DNA of 64,000 bases, taken from positions 96,811 to 160,810 of the forward strand of contig CAJTXA010000006.1 of NCBI GenBank assembly GCA_910579865.1, in the 5' to 3' direction. The notes beneath the pieces are model-generated. The model was not told the origin of the DNA and did no database searches. It saw only the letters and a list, made by a program, of their open reading frames with translations. A program made the position numbers and the translations under genes. Below are positions 8,594-17,870 of this stretch, in pieces. The stretch comes from an uncultured Lachnospiraceae bacterium. Lineage in GTDB: Bacteria; Bacillota; Clostridia; Lachnospirales; Lachnospiraceae. Every line of letters begins with the position of its first letter. The first letter of the stretch is position 1.

Positions 8594-10626
8594 ATCTTTA
8601 ACCTCTTTTCTTTTCCTAAAACTGTTACAGAACGTGGCAATAGTTCCAACCTATCCATCACAATTTCTAATCCTTCTAAATTCCATCGCTTTTCACCATC
8701 TGTTATTAACTTCCATTTTCCATCCGGCAATCGAATCTCATTAGAAACAGAATTCGGATTATAATATACCAAAGCTTGTTCCCATCTTCCTGTATTTTCT
8801 TTATCCTCTAGTATAAATCCAATCAAAGCTCCCTTTTCCTCTAAAAATAAAATCTGTTTTGCTGCCTCTTTATCCAATCTGTTTAAAACAGGAAGTGTCT
8901 GCCGCATTGCAATTAAAAAGCGATAGTATTCTATAAGTCCTCTATATTCTTTTGCACGGTTCCAGTCTAATTGATTTAACTTTGGAGAACAGTTATAACT
9001 ATTTTCACATCCATTTTTTGTTCGTGCAAATTCTTCTCCAGCTTGAAAAAAAGGAATTCCAAGACAAGTAAATACAATGCCCGCTGCCATCTTATTCATC
9101 TGCAAAATATCTGGATCTTTTTGATTATAAACAGCTTCTCCTTTTACAGAAATCACTAACTTATCCCAAAGTGTTCGATCATCATGTGCTGAAATATAAT
9201 TAATAATCTGAGAAGGAGCTAACGGTCGAATCTTGTCTATCATCTCCTCTTTACATAAGCCGCACACACTAGCCATCACTTTTTCTTTTGCCTTTAATAC
9301 CTCTTGTTTTCCACCATTTACATATCCCTTATGCTCCGAAATAAAATTATTTCCCTTCACACTATCCCGAATCAGATCCGAAAAAATAGCAATTCTACTA
9401 TTAAGATTATGTACATTCTTGGCAACTGCTGGCACAGCTCCTAATTCCATTGCTGTTTTATCTGCTGCCCATGGTTCTCCATACATTAAAATTTCTTCTC
9501 CATTTGGAAGATTATCTAACCTTTGACGAATCTGATTCATTGTCTTTACATCATGAAGCCCCATCAAATCAAAACGAAATCCATCGATATGATATTCTGT
9601 AGCCCAATAGCAAACGGAATCTCCCATAAATTTACGAAACATTTCCCGTTCACTTGCTGTATCATTTCCACAGGCGGATCCATTTGTATAATTTCCTTTC
9701 GAATCGACACGATAATAATAATCTGGCACCGTCCGCTGTAAAACACTATTTAAGTGATAAGTATGATTAAAAACCACATCCATAATTACTCCAATACCAG
9801 CTTGATGCAGTGCCTGAACCATCTGCTTAAATTCCAAAATCCGTACCGATCCATCATAAGCATCTGTAGCATACGATCCTTCTGGAACATTATAATTGAC
9901 TGGATCATATCCCCAATTAAACTGTTCTTTTTCTAAATTTCGTTCATCTACGGAACCAAAATCAAATGCTGGAAGCAAATGTACATAAGTAACTCCTAGC
10001 CATTTTAAATATTCAATACAACTAAAAAATTCTCCTTTCCCATCAAGAGAAGTTTTATTTTGTGTAAAAGCCAAATACTTTCCTTGCCAATCCTTCTGCA
10101 CCCCACTGTGAAAGTCATAGGAAAAATCTTGAATATGTAATTCGTAAATTACAGGCTTTTGAAAAATCCCTTCTGGCCGTCTATCCTTTTCCCAATCTTT
10201 TGGATTTGTCTGCTCCAAATTTACTACCATGCTTCGTTCCCCATTGACACCACATGCCCGTGCATAAGGATCGCCTGTTTCGCAAGTCTTACCATCTACT
10301 GTTACCAGATAAGTATAATAAAGTCCATTCAAATTCCCCTCAACTTGTACAGACCATGTTCCAAACTCACCTGGTTCCATAAAAAAATTCTCTGCAAAAT
10401 CTTCCTTTTCTTTCTCTAATGCTTCCTCTCTACTTCCAAACGCATAAATCTTTAAAAAAACCTTCTCTGCTGTAGGTGCCCAAACCTTAAACTGCGTCCT
10501 GTCCTTCCTCCAAAAAGCTCCTAAATCCTCACCTGTATAATAATATTTGTTTAGAAATTCCTCAGAGGTAAACCATTCCTTAAGAAATACTCTTTTCTCA
10601 GATTCTGGTTTTACCATCTCAACCAT
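8590..10626 (-). CDS. pulA: type I pullulanase, GH13
   Basis: About 678 residues, no signal peptide, so a cytoplasmic debranching enzyme cutting alpha-1,6 bonds in limit dextrins. An N-terminal CBM48-like domain (FKVWAPTAEKVFLKIY) precedes the GH13 barrel. The type I pullulanase motif is present as FNWGYDP, followed by nucleophile in GFRFDLMGLHD, acid/base in LMYGEPW and third acid in SAHDDRTLW. The frame opens as far as 10818, inside the upstream gene. I choose ATG 10626 after AAAGGAGG (spacing 3); ATG 10617 (spacing 12) and 10647 are alternatives. The gap to the upstream debranching gene is about 55 bases. Confidence 0.95.
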   Translation of the reverse strand: MVEMVKPESEKRVFLKEWFTSEEFLNKYYYTGEDLGAFWRKDRTQFKVWAPTAEKVFLKIYAFGSREEALEKEKEDFAENFFMEPGEFGTWSVQVEGNLNGLYYTYLVTVDGKTCETGDPYARACGVNGERSMVVNLEQTNPKDWEKDRRPEGIFQKPVIYELHIQDFSYDFHSGVQKDWQGKYLAFTQNKTSLDGKGEFFSCIEYLKWLGVTYVHLLPAFDFGSVDERNLEKEQFNWGYDPVNYNVPEGSYATDAYDGSVRILEFKQMVQALHQAGIGVIMDVVFNHTYHLNSVLQRTVPDYYYRVDSKGNYTNGSACGNDTASEREMFRKFMGDSVCYWATEYHIDGFRFDLMGLHDVKTMNQIRQRLDNLPNGEEILMYGEPWAADKTAMELGAVPAVAKNVHNLNSRIAIFSDLIRDSVKGNNFISEHKGYVNGGKQEVLKAKEKVMASVCGLCKEEMIDKIRPLAPSQIINYISAHDDRTLWDKLVISVKGEAVYNQKDPDILQMNKMAAGIVFTCLGIPFFQAGEEFARTKNGCENSYNCSPKLNQLDWNRAKEYRGLIEYYRFLIAMRQTLPVLNRLDKEAAKQILFLEEKGALIGFILEDKENTGRWEQALVYYNPNSVSNEIRLPDGKWKLITDGEKRWNLEGLEIVMDRLELLPRSVTVLGKEKRLKI

Positions 10627-10681
10627 CTTCCTCCTTTCCAATCCCATATATGCTTCTTTTTTATCTTTGATCTTTCTACAA

Positions 10682-12679
10682 TTATGCTTCTCTCTTTCCC
10701 TCCATTTGTTCGATTTTTGCATAAACTCGTAGAATTTCACCAACACTCCATGCTTGTGCAAAACATCCGCAAGTAGTATTTGGACAATCCCCATCGTAAA
10801 TTTCAGCAATCTGTCCAATACATCCCTCCAAAAGACATGCCTCCATCGCTAAAAGCTGCTGTTTTACAATTGAAATTGCCTGTTCCTTATCTTCTTCCCA
10901 TCGAAGCAATGCCAAATAATAAGCACCAAGTGGATAAGCCCAAACTGTTCCCTGATGATAAGCAAGATCTCTTTCTCTTTGTGATCCGCCATAAACAGGA
11001 TGATATTCCGGATCCTCTGGGCTCAAGCTACGAAGTCCCCAAGAAGTATATAAATGCCGATATACTGTTTGTAATATACTCTTTGCCTGTTCTCTGTCTA
11101 ACATAGTATAGCTCAATGTCAACGTCCAAATCTGATTACAGCGAATTTGCCAGTCCGCTTTGGTTTCTCCTGACTTTGATACGACATCCCGAAGATATCC
11201 TCGTTCTTTATCCCAAAATAACTCCAAAAAACTCTTTTTCACTTTCTCTGCCATTCCTTCAAAGTACGTCTGCTTCCCCTCCCCTATTTTCTCTCTCTTT
11301 GAAAGTTCAGCCATAATACAAAGAGCATTATACCAATATGCATTTACTTCTACTGGTTTTCCATGTCTTGGAGTTGGTAATATCGTCTCAATTCGAACAT
11401 CCATCCAAGTTAATTGATACAATCCCTCTCCTGCTGTAATCAACCCATCTGTATCCATATAAATTTGAAAATCAGTTCCCTTCTGATACCATTCCACAAT
11501 TTCTAAAAGGATTGGCCACGCTTCTTTTAACAATACTTGATCAAACGTTGCCAGATAATACTGATAAAATACCTCAAAAAATAAAAGAGAAGCATCTACT
11601 GTGTTATAAATTGGTTCTGCACCATCTTCAGGGAACATATTTGGCATCAATCCTTTTCTGCAATATGCCAAAAATGTTCGAAGTATGCTCTGTGCACTAT
11701 GATATTGTTTTGTAGAAAGTGTACATCCGATCATTGCAATCATAGTGTCTCTTCCCCAATCTCCAAAGAAAGGATAACCAGCTATAATAGACTCACTTTT
11801 TGTAGATTCCCTCCAAGTCAAAAACTGATTTGCACTTCGAACTAAAATTTGTGCGGTCGGACTTTTTAATCCTGCCTGTTCTATTAACTTTTCCTGCCGC
11901 CATTTTTCTTTTTCTTTTTCTCTTTTTATCCACTCTCTGTCTACTTCCTCTAATTCTTCCATACTATATACAAGATAAAATTCCTGTACTCCAGCCGAAA
12001 AAGGACATAAAATTTCATGATTTTTTGCTGTACATCCTATAAAATCTCTGCCATCTCGTTTATCCTTTTCATAATACCATCCATCTAAAAACTCTGTTTC
12101 TTTGGTTACAATCTTTCCATTTGTCTGATAATAAAGAGAAATTCCATTTGAACAAATCCGTTTTTGATCAATCGTGAAAGTTTGCTGTTTTGACAGCCTC
12201 TGTCCTTTTGGTACAAATTGCATCCACGGCGTTAGCTTTAGACATCCACTGCTTCCACTTCGAATTTTATATTCCACTACAACCGTATTTTCTCCTTGCT
12301 TCATCCATATTGTCTGTATTACATCCGTATCTCTGATATGATACTGCCACTCTGGAAAAAAGTCCATTACAAAACATTGTAAATATTGAAATCCATCTTG
12401 GATACAAGCTACTTCTGCTTTTCCCATCTCCTTATTCAAATAACGTTGAGAAGCTAAATTCCAATATTTTCCTTCCAATTCCAAACATGCATGAACATTC
12501 GTAATCATATGATAACGTTTTGAAGGTGCTTGTAAAGCGGCAATCAGCAATGCATGATCATTTCTTACATTTGCCCCAACTATACTAAAAGAAGAAAAGC
12601 CCCCTAGTCCATTTGTTAAAAGATAACCATTCTCCTCTCCCTGTTCAATCTTCCGCCAATTATTTTTTCCAAAAACCAC
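10682..12679 (-). CDS. glycogen debranching enzyme, archaeal type (amylo-alpha-1,6-glucosidase, GH133)
   Basis: 665 residues: N-terminal beta domain (YLLTNGLGGFSSFS, the GDE_N signature) and a C-terminal (alpha/alpha)6 barrel with GYPFFGDWGRDTMIA and YNTVDASLLFF, which hold catalytic acids. This class removes alpha-1,6 branch glucose without the GH13 transferase part found in eukaryotic enzymes. Encoded just before pulA and malQ, so the trio can take branched dextrins or stored glycogen to glucose and glucose phosphate. A strong hairpin (12706-12748) separates it from the importer genes. Confidence 0.93.
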   Translation of the reverse strand: MVFGKNNWRKIEQGEENGYLLTNGLGGFSSFSIVGANVRNDHALLIAALQAPSKRYHMITNVHACLELEGKYWNLASQRYLNKEMGKAEVACIQDGFQYLQCFVMDFFPEWQYHIRDTDVIQTIWMKQGENTVVVEYKIRSGSSGCLKLTPWMQFVPKGQRLSKQQTFTIDQKRICSNGISLYYQTNGKIVTKETEFLDGWYYEKDKRDGRDFIGCTAKNHEILCPFSAGVQEFYLVYSMEELEEVDREWIKREKEKEKWRQEKLIEQAGLKSPTAQILVRSANQFLTWRESTKSESIIAGYPFFGDWGRDTMIAMIGCTLSTKQYHSAQSILRTFLAYCRKGLMPNMFPEDGAEPIYNTVDASLLFFEVFYQYYLATFDQVLLKEAWPILLEIVEWYQKGTDFQIYMDTDGLITAGEGLYQLTWMDVRIETILPTPRHGKPVEVNAYWYNALCIMAELSKREKIGEGKQTYFEGMAEKVKKSFLELFWDKERGYLRDVVSKSGETKADWQIRCNQIWTLTLSYTMLDREQAKSILQTVYRHLYTSWGLRSLSPEDPEYHPVYGGSQRERDLAYHQGTVWAYPLGAYYLALLRWEEDKEQAISIVKQQLLAMEACLLEGCIGQIAEIYDGDCPNTTCGCFAQAWSVGEILRVYAKIEQMEGKREA

Positions 12680-12705
12680 CTGCCTTATAGCCTCCTCTCT
12701 TTTTG

Positions 12706-12748
12706 CAAAAAACCTCGCTGCGTGCCAAACAAAAGCACTGCCAGCGAG
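12706..12748 (-). terminator. hairpin terminator between importer and debranching genes
   Basis: CTCGCTG (12714-12720) pairs with CAGCGAG (12742-12748), and inside it GTGC pairs with GCAC. On the minus strand the stem is followed by GTTTTTTG. It sits between the stop of the malG-like gene (12762) and the start of the debranching gene (12679), 83 bases, so it probably ends or attenuates importer transcripts before the enzymes. Confidence 0.8.
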
Positions 12749-12761
12749 ATTTCTAATTTTT

Positions 12762-13637
12762 CTATCCTTTTACAGCTCCAGACAATCCTTCTGTATAATA
12801 TCTCTGCATTACAATAAATAAAATTGCAATTGGAATTGAGATACAAACAGCTCCTGCTGCAAAGCAAGTATACCAGTTATCAATATACTCTCTTTCCAAC
12901 ATCCTCCAAAGCCCAATCGCTACTGTATAATAATCTGCTTCTGCACGGCAGATAACCTTTGCAAAAATAAAATCTACCCAAGGTCCCATAAACGAAGTTA
13001 AAACGGTATATACAATAATTGGTTTACTTAAAGGAATGGTAATTTTATAAAATACCTGCCATCTTGTACATCCATCAATATAAGCTGCTTCATCTAGTGC
13101 TTTTGGAATTGTATCAAAAAATCCTTTTGCAATATAAAATCCCAACCCAGAACCACCAGAATATACCAGTACTAATGCTACTCGAATCATTGCACCCTCA
13201 GACAATCCAATCGCTTTTAAAATATAGTATACTGCCACCATAGACATAAAAGCAGGAAACAATCCAAGTATCATAGCAACGTTCATAAAAGGCTTTCTCA
13301 TCTTAAACCGAAGCCGTGACATACAGTAAGATACAGAAAGTACAAAAAAAGTAGAAATAATACAGGAAAATATTGCAATAATCAAAGTATTTGCAAACAT
13401 TTTAGGAAAATTCAATACCGAAGTATTCGTGAACAATTGTATATAATTATTCAATGTATAACTTTTAGGGAAGAAAGAAGATACATAGGAACCCTTCTCT
13501 GCCCGAAAGCTGGTTAATACCACCCAAAAAATCGGGAATACCCAAATAATTGCCATAATTGCAAGTATGGTATGTACTATTGTATTGGAAATAAATTTTC
13601 TAGCTTTCATAGAGCCTGTAATTTTTTCTTTGCCCAT
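12762..13637 (-). CDS. MalG-like sugar ABC transporter permease
   Basis: 291 residues, six predicted membrane spans, with the cytoplasmic EAA loop (EAAYIDGCTRWQVFYKI then PLSKP) that contacts the ATPase. Type I carbohydrate importer, CUT1 class. Its stop and start arrangement with the malF-like gene (shared base 13637) indicates translational coupling. No ATPase gene is in the window; CUT1 importers in Firmicutes commonly share one MsmK-type ATPase encoded elsewhere. Confidence 0.93.
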   Translation of the reverse strand: MGKEKITGSMKARKFISNTIVHTILAIMAIIWVFPIFWVVLTSFRAEKGSYVSSFFPKSYTLNNYIQLFTNTSVLNFPKMFANTLIIAIFSCIISTFFVLSVSYCMSRLRFKMRKPFMNVAMILGLFPAFMSMVAVYYILKAIGLSEGAMIRVALVLVYSGGSGLGFYIAKGFFDTIPKALDEAAYIDGCTRWQVFYKITIPLSKPIIVYTVLTSFMGPWVDFIFAKVICRAEADYYTVAIGLWRMLEREYIDNWYTCFAAGAVCISIPIAILFIVMQRYYTEGLSGAVKG

Positions 13638-15014
13638 TATTGGAATCCCTCCTCATTATTATAGGAGCCAGTATGCCGATATGTCACCAGTGATACAATT
13701 GCAAGTACCACGAAAGTCATAATACCAATAACCGCACCAATATTATAATACTGCTGATCAATTGTCAATTTATACAGCCATGTTACAAGCAAATCTGTCT
13801 TTCCTGCCGTTGAACCAACTGGTGTAGGATCGCCGCCAGAAAGCAAGTAAATTACATTAAAGTTATTTACATTCCCAGTAAATGTTGTAATAAGATATGG
13901 GGTTGTAACAAATAACATATAAGGCAGTGTAATCTTAAAAAATGTAACAAATGCATTTGCACCATCTACTCTTGCTGCTTCATACAATTCTGCTGGAATA
14001 TTCTGCAAGATACCAGTTACCTGCATCATAGTATATGGTATACCAACCCAAAGATTAATTACAATTACAGTTACTCTTGCCCAAGTTGCATTTGTAAAAA
14101 ATGGAAGCGGCTTATCAATTAATCCTAAGTTCATAAGTAATACATTTACTGCACCAGATGGCTGCAGCATAGTTCTCATAATTAACAAGGATACAAACAT
14201 TGGAACCGCTATGGAAAGTACAAAACAAAATCTCCAAAATCCTTTGCATCTTGTACCTTTTCGGTTAATCATAATTGCAAGAATCATACCAAAAATATAG
14301 TTTAACCCGGTAGCAAATACTGCCCAAATTAAAGTCCATCCCAATACTGACCAGAATGTTTGCCCAACTGAACCTGAAAAATTCAAAACCATTCCAAAAT
14401 TCTCAAATCCAACCCAATCAAATAAAAGCAGATGTTCTCCAAGTTTGCTATAATTGGTAAATGCCATAGAAATCATAAATACCAAAGGCAAAATATTTAA
14501 AACAATAATTCCAGCTAATGGCAATGTTAACATGGATTTATGAAGATTTATATGGAATAAATCTTTTATATCATCCAAAAAGGAATTGATATGCTTTCCT
14601 TCCTTTTTTAAACATTCTGCTTTATAAGCACTTTTTAAAGAAGCTCGCCACATCATAATAAACCAGACAATTACAAAAATAGTAGCAATTCCATATAATA
14701 GAATAAGTAAAGAATTATCACCTGCTACATATTCATAAATTCCTTTTGCTTCATTCCAGATTTCTTGTTGTTCTGCCTCGCCTAATGTCCCTAACATGGA
14801 CAGATTATGAATACCAGATACCGCCATAAAGCAGAAAAATGCTACTTCCATCAGAAGAAAAAGAAGACCTTTTATAATTTGCTGATGTGCGATATTACCA
14901 GCTCCCATAACTACCATACTTAACTTTGTAAACAACCCCCCCCATTTTTATTGCATTGGTTGTTGTATAAGGGGTTGGAAATTCATTTACATATTTTTTC
15001 TTAATCGCAGCCAC
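13637..15014 (-). CDS. MalF-like sugar ABC transporter permease, frameshifted at a G8 run
   Basis: The open frame from TTG 14935 gives 432 residues with several membrane spans and an EAA loop (ELYEAARVDGANAFVTFFKI). That start has no usable ribosome binding site. A GTG at 15014 has AGGGAGG 7 bases upstream and opens MAAIKKKYVNEFPTPYTT, a cytoplasmic N-terminus, but runs out of frame at eight consecutive G (14936-14943). With seven G the two parts join as AIKMGG-LFTKLSMVVMG and give a 458-residue permease. With eight G the product ends after about 39 residues. Either slippage, phase variation, a mutation or a sequencing error. The partner genes on both sides are intact. Confidence 0.85.
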
Positions 15015-15043
15015 AGTTTTGCCTCCCTGCTCTCCAAGCGGAT

Positions 15044-16366
15044 TTAGTTATCTACAATTGTAGTATTCATATTAGTATTCCAAGCTTCTGTTAATTCAGC
15101 TGCATTTTCATGTGTTACTTCTCCATTCCGAAGGGATTTACCAAAATTATCAGAAGGTGTCCAATAATTTGCCATTGGAGCAATAAATGGCTGAATAATC
15201 GAAGTATTTGCTACTGTATCATTCTGTGCTTTTACCAATAAATCTTCTGCCATAGCTGGATCGGAAAGTAAGGAAGTATTACATGGAATAATATTTCTGC
15301 TTTCATAGTGAGATTTCTGTGATTCTGGACTTCCAAGATATCTTGCTAAAGCAACTGCTACTTGTGGATATTTGGTATTTGCACTAACACCAATTGCCTT
15401 TGAACCAGCAAAAGAATACATCTGTTTCTGTTCTCCATTTAAAGTATAAGTAGGAAGTTGTGCACATCCAAAGTTTTCACCAAGTGCTTCCTTTATCGAT
15501 TCATAGCTCCAAGAACCAGAGAACATCGCTTTAATCGAACCATCACGGATTCCTGCAATACCAGATTCATCTACATCTACTGCAAAATTTGGATTTGCCA
15601 ATAAATCAACTAAATAATTTGTAACAGCAATTCCCTTTTCCCCACCAAAATCAATTTTCGCATCTGGATTGGTTCCATCTTCAAAGAAAGTACATCCATT
15701 TCCTACATAGAAACTTGGTAAATACCAAGAATTTGTAATTGGGAAGGATACCACTCCCTTTTCTAGCATTGTATCTAAATTTTTAATATCTTCTTCTGAA
15801 AATACGCTTTTATCATAATACATAAACCAAGTATTAGAAGTAAATGGTACACCATATAATGCTCCATCTACAGTAAGAGATTCTACCATTGTATCCGAAT
15901 TATTTTCCTTTACAAAGGTTTCTGTTTCTCCACCAATTCGTGCAACTGCCTTTGCTGGAAGTAAATCTGTCAACTGATCATTTGCCATCATAAATACATC
16001 TGCTGCCGCTTCTGTATCCTGCGCAATCAGTTTTGCAACTTCTGCCTCAGATGCTACTCCAAAACTAAACGTAATATTCCAATTTGGATGTTCCTTTGCA
16101 AATGCATCACATTGTGTCTGAATCCAATTTCCATAATCTGGAGATTGATCTTCTGATGGAGTCCATACCAGCAAATTGCAAGTAATACTTTCCTCTCCTC
16201 CAGATGCTGCAGTAGTTTCATTGTTTCCTCCAGATGCTGTGGTATTTGTTGTACTGCCGCCTTTGGTTGTACTCTGTGGTGTTCCATTGTTTCCTCCACA
16301 AGCAGTAGCAGACAATGCAAGTACTCCACTTAACAATAAAGCTGCCATTCTTTTCATTTTCTTCAT
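15044..16366 (-). CDS. MalE-like maltodextrin-binding lipoprotein
   Basis: 440 residues. Signal peptide with lipobox ending at C23 (LSATAC), then a low-complexity Gly/Asn/Thr/Ser linker to about residue 58, then a periplasmic-binding-protein fold of the CUT1 class (AAADVFMMANDQLTDLLPAKA and AMFSGSWSYE are typical). It captures oligosaccharide at the outer face of the membrane for the malF/malG-like permeases. Strong promoter at 16431-16459 with an operator at 16408-16421. AAAAGGAGG precedes the ATG. Maltodextrin is inferred from the enzymes around it. Confidence 0.92.
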   Translation of the reverse strand: MKKMKRMAALLLSGVLALSATACGGNNGTPQSTTKGGSTTNTTASGGNNETTAASGGEESITCNLLVWTPSEDQSPDYGNWIQTQCDAFAKEHPNWNITFSFGVASEAEVAKLIAQDTEAAADVFMMANDQLTDLLPAKAVARIGGETETFVKENNSDTMVESLTVDGALYGVPFTSNTWFMYYDKSVFSEEDIKNLDTMLEKGVVSFPITNSWYLPSFYVGNGCTFFEDGTNPDAKIDFGGEKGIAVTNYLVDLLANPNFAVDVDESGIAGIRDGSIKAMFSGSWSYESIKEALGENFGCAQLPTYTLNGEQKQMYSFAGSKAIGVSANTKYPQVAVALARYLGSPESQKSHYESRNIIPCNTSLLSDPAMAEDLLVKAQNDTVANTSIIQPFIAPMANYWTPSDNFGKSLRNGEVTHENAAELTEAWNTNMNTTIVDN

Positions 16367-16781
16367 AAAATTTTCCTCCTTTTTTAATCGATTTTCTCTC
16401 CTTTTAGGTTTATCGCTAAACTATACTAGGATTTTATCCCTCTATTGACATTTTGTCAAGTATTTCTTTTAATTTTTTTTATTTTTTATAACATATGTAT
16501 ATCATTTTTGTTATTTCTGCTATTTTTTATATTTTAGGTTGTGAATGTTTACAAGTTATGTTATAATGTTTTTCAAGGAAATCTCCCCTTTTCGTATATC
16601 GTTATACCCATTATTTCTTATGTTTATATCGTTTATATATAAACCATTTATCAAAAAGCATAAACCTTTTACATTATAAATTTCTTTTTTTATAAGATTC
16701 TTCCCTTGCATAATTGCATCATTCGGGTTAAAATTAAAAAATGGAATCTTTTACCAAATAGTAGAAAAGTAGGTTGATTTT
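16367..16781. promoter_or_regulatory. divergent control region of the maltodextrin locus
   Basis: Minus strand: TTGACA (16454-16459), 17 bases, TAAAAT (16431-16436), followed at about +3 by GTTTA-TCGC-TAAAC (16408-16421), a typical LacI-family operator placed to block the importer promoter. Plus strand: TTGTGA (16539-16544), 17 bases, TATAAT (16562-16567), likely the promoter of the LacI gene. Its 210-base leader holds the perfect 14-base palindrome GTTTATATATAAAC (16631-16644), which shares the GTTTA/TAAAC ends and may be an autoregulatory site. Confidence 0.7.
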
Positions 16782-17792
16782 ATGACTTTAAAAGATATTG
16801 CGAAAGAGGCCGGCGTCAGTACCATGACCGTTTCTAATGTTGTCAATGGACGCTTTGGTCATGTATCAAAAAATACAATTACACGTATCAATGAGATTAT
16901 TAAAAAATATAATTATACCCCCAATATGACAGCAAGAAGTCTTTCTGCTAAAAAATCAAACATTATTTTTTTAATTATCCCTCTGTTAAATACAGAAACC
17001 AATATGTTTTATTCTCCTTATATTAGTTCTTTAGTCAGTATTATGGAATATCAACTTCGTATTCTTGGGTATTATGCTATGATTCGTTCCGTCCACGATT
17101 TTGAAGAATTAGATGCTCTCTTTAAAAATTGGCCAGCCGATGGTGCCATTTTCCTTTTGCCTGATTTTGACAGTTTTATCGATCAAATTCTTAAAAATAT
17201 TCATATTCCACTTGTATTTCTAGATAGTTGGCATAATCGTGATAATATGATTAATGTCACTTGTGACGATAAAAAAGGAACTTACCTTGCTACCAAATAC
17301 CTTATTAACATGGAACATCAAAATATTGCATTTATGGCAGATTATAAAAACAGCCCATTACTTACAGCTCGTTTTTATGGTTATTGCCATGCATTAGAAG
17401 AAAATAACATTCCTATTCGAAAAGAACTGATCTTTGAAGAATCGCCGGACTATGATCATGGAATTCAAGTTGGTCGAGCAATTGCTGCTAGTAGCACTCC
17501 TATTAGTGCTGTTGTAACCACTTCGGATTATAGTGCTGTTGGAATTATGGAAGGAGCACGCTTAAGCGGCTTAAAGCTTCCTACTCAGTTATCTGTAGTC
17601 GGATTTGACGATCTGCCATTTTGTCTATACTGCGCACCAAAACTAACTACAATTAACCAAAATATTGAAGAAAAAGCTCATATAGCAATTAAATTATTAA
17701 TGGAAAAAATTACAACAGGAAAATTGACACAGAATCATGTTATTGTAGATGTAACATTGATTGAACGACAATCCGCTACTTTTCATGTCTAA
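16782..17792 (+). CDS. LacI family repressor, probable maltodextrin regulator
   Basis: 336 residues. N-terminal LacI HTH (TLKDIAKEAGVSTMTVSNVV) and hinge (TPNMTARSLSAKKSN), then a periplasmic-binding-protein-like effector domain ending GFDDLPFCLYCAPKLTTI. Transcribed away from the importer it most likely represses, with two GTTTA...TAAAC operators between them. The ribosome binding site is weak (GTAGGTTGAT). Effector unknown; maltose or a maltodextrin is the obvious guess. Confidence 0.9.
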   Translation: MTLKDIAKEAGVSTMTVSNVVNGRFGHVSKNTITRINEIIKKYNYTPNMTARSLSAKKSNIIFLIIPLLNTETNMFYSPYISSLVSIMEYQLRILGYYAMIRSVHDFEELDALFKNWPADGAIFLLPDFDSFIDQILKNIHIPLVFLDSWHNRDNMINVTCDDKKGTYLATKYLINMEHQNIAFMADYKNSPLLTARFYGYCHALEENNIPIRKELIFEESPDYDHGIQVGRAIAASSTPISAVVTTSDYSAVGIMEGARLSGLKLPTQLSVVGFDDLPFCLYCAPKLTTINQNIEEKAHIAIKLLMEKITTGKLTQNHVIVDVTLIERQSATFHV

Positions 17793-17814
17793 AAATTAAA
17801 AACCAATTTTTAAC

Positions 17815-17859
17815 GATTGAAACGCCTGTATCAAAAACTTTGATACAGGCGTTTCAATC
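17815..17859. terminator. long bidirectional hairpin between converging genes
   Basis: A perfect 21-base stem (17815-17835 with 17839-17859) around AAC. It lies between the stops of the LacI gene (17792) and the GH31 gene (17871). T tracts are weak on both sides, but the stem is strong and placed to stop both transcripts. Confidence 0.75.
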
Positions 17860-17870
17860 ACAATATAAAA

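Noticed and set aside
10627..10818. Longer N-terminus of the pullulanase from 10818
   Set aside because: It lies inside the debranching gene, has no ribosome binding site and adds no family sequence; ATG 10626 follows AAAGGAGG.
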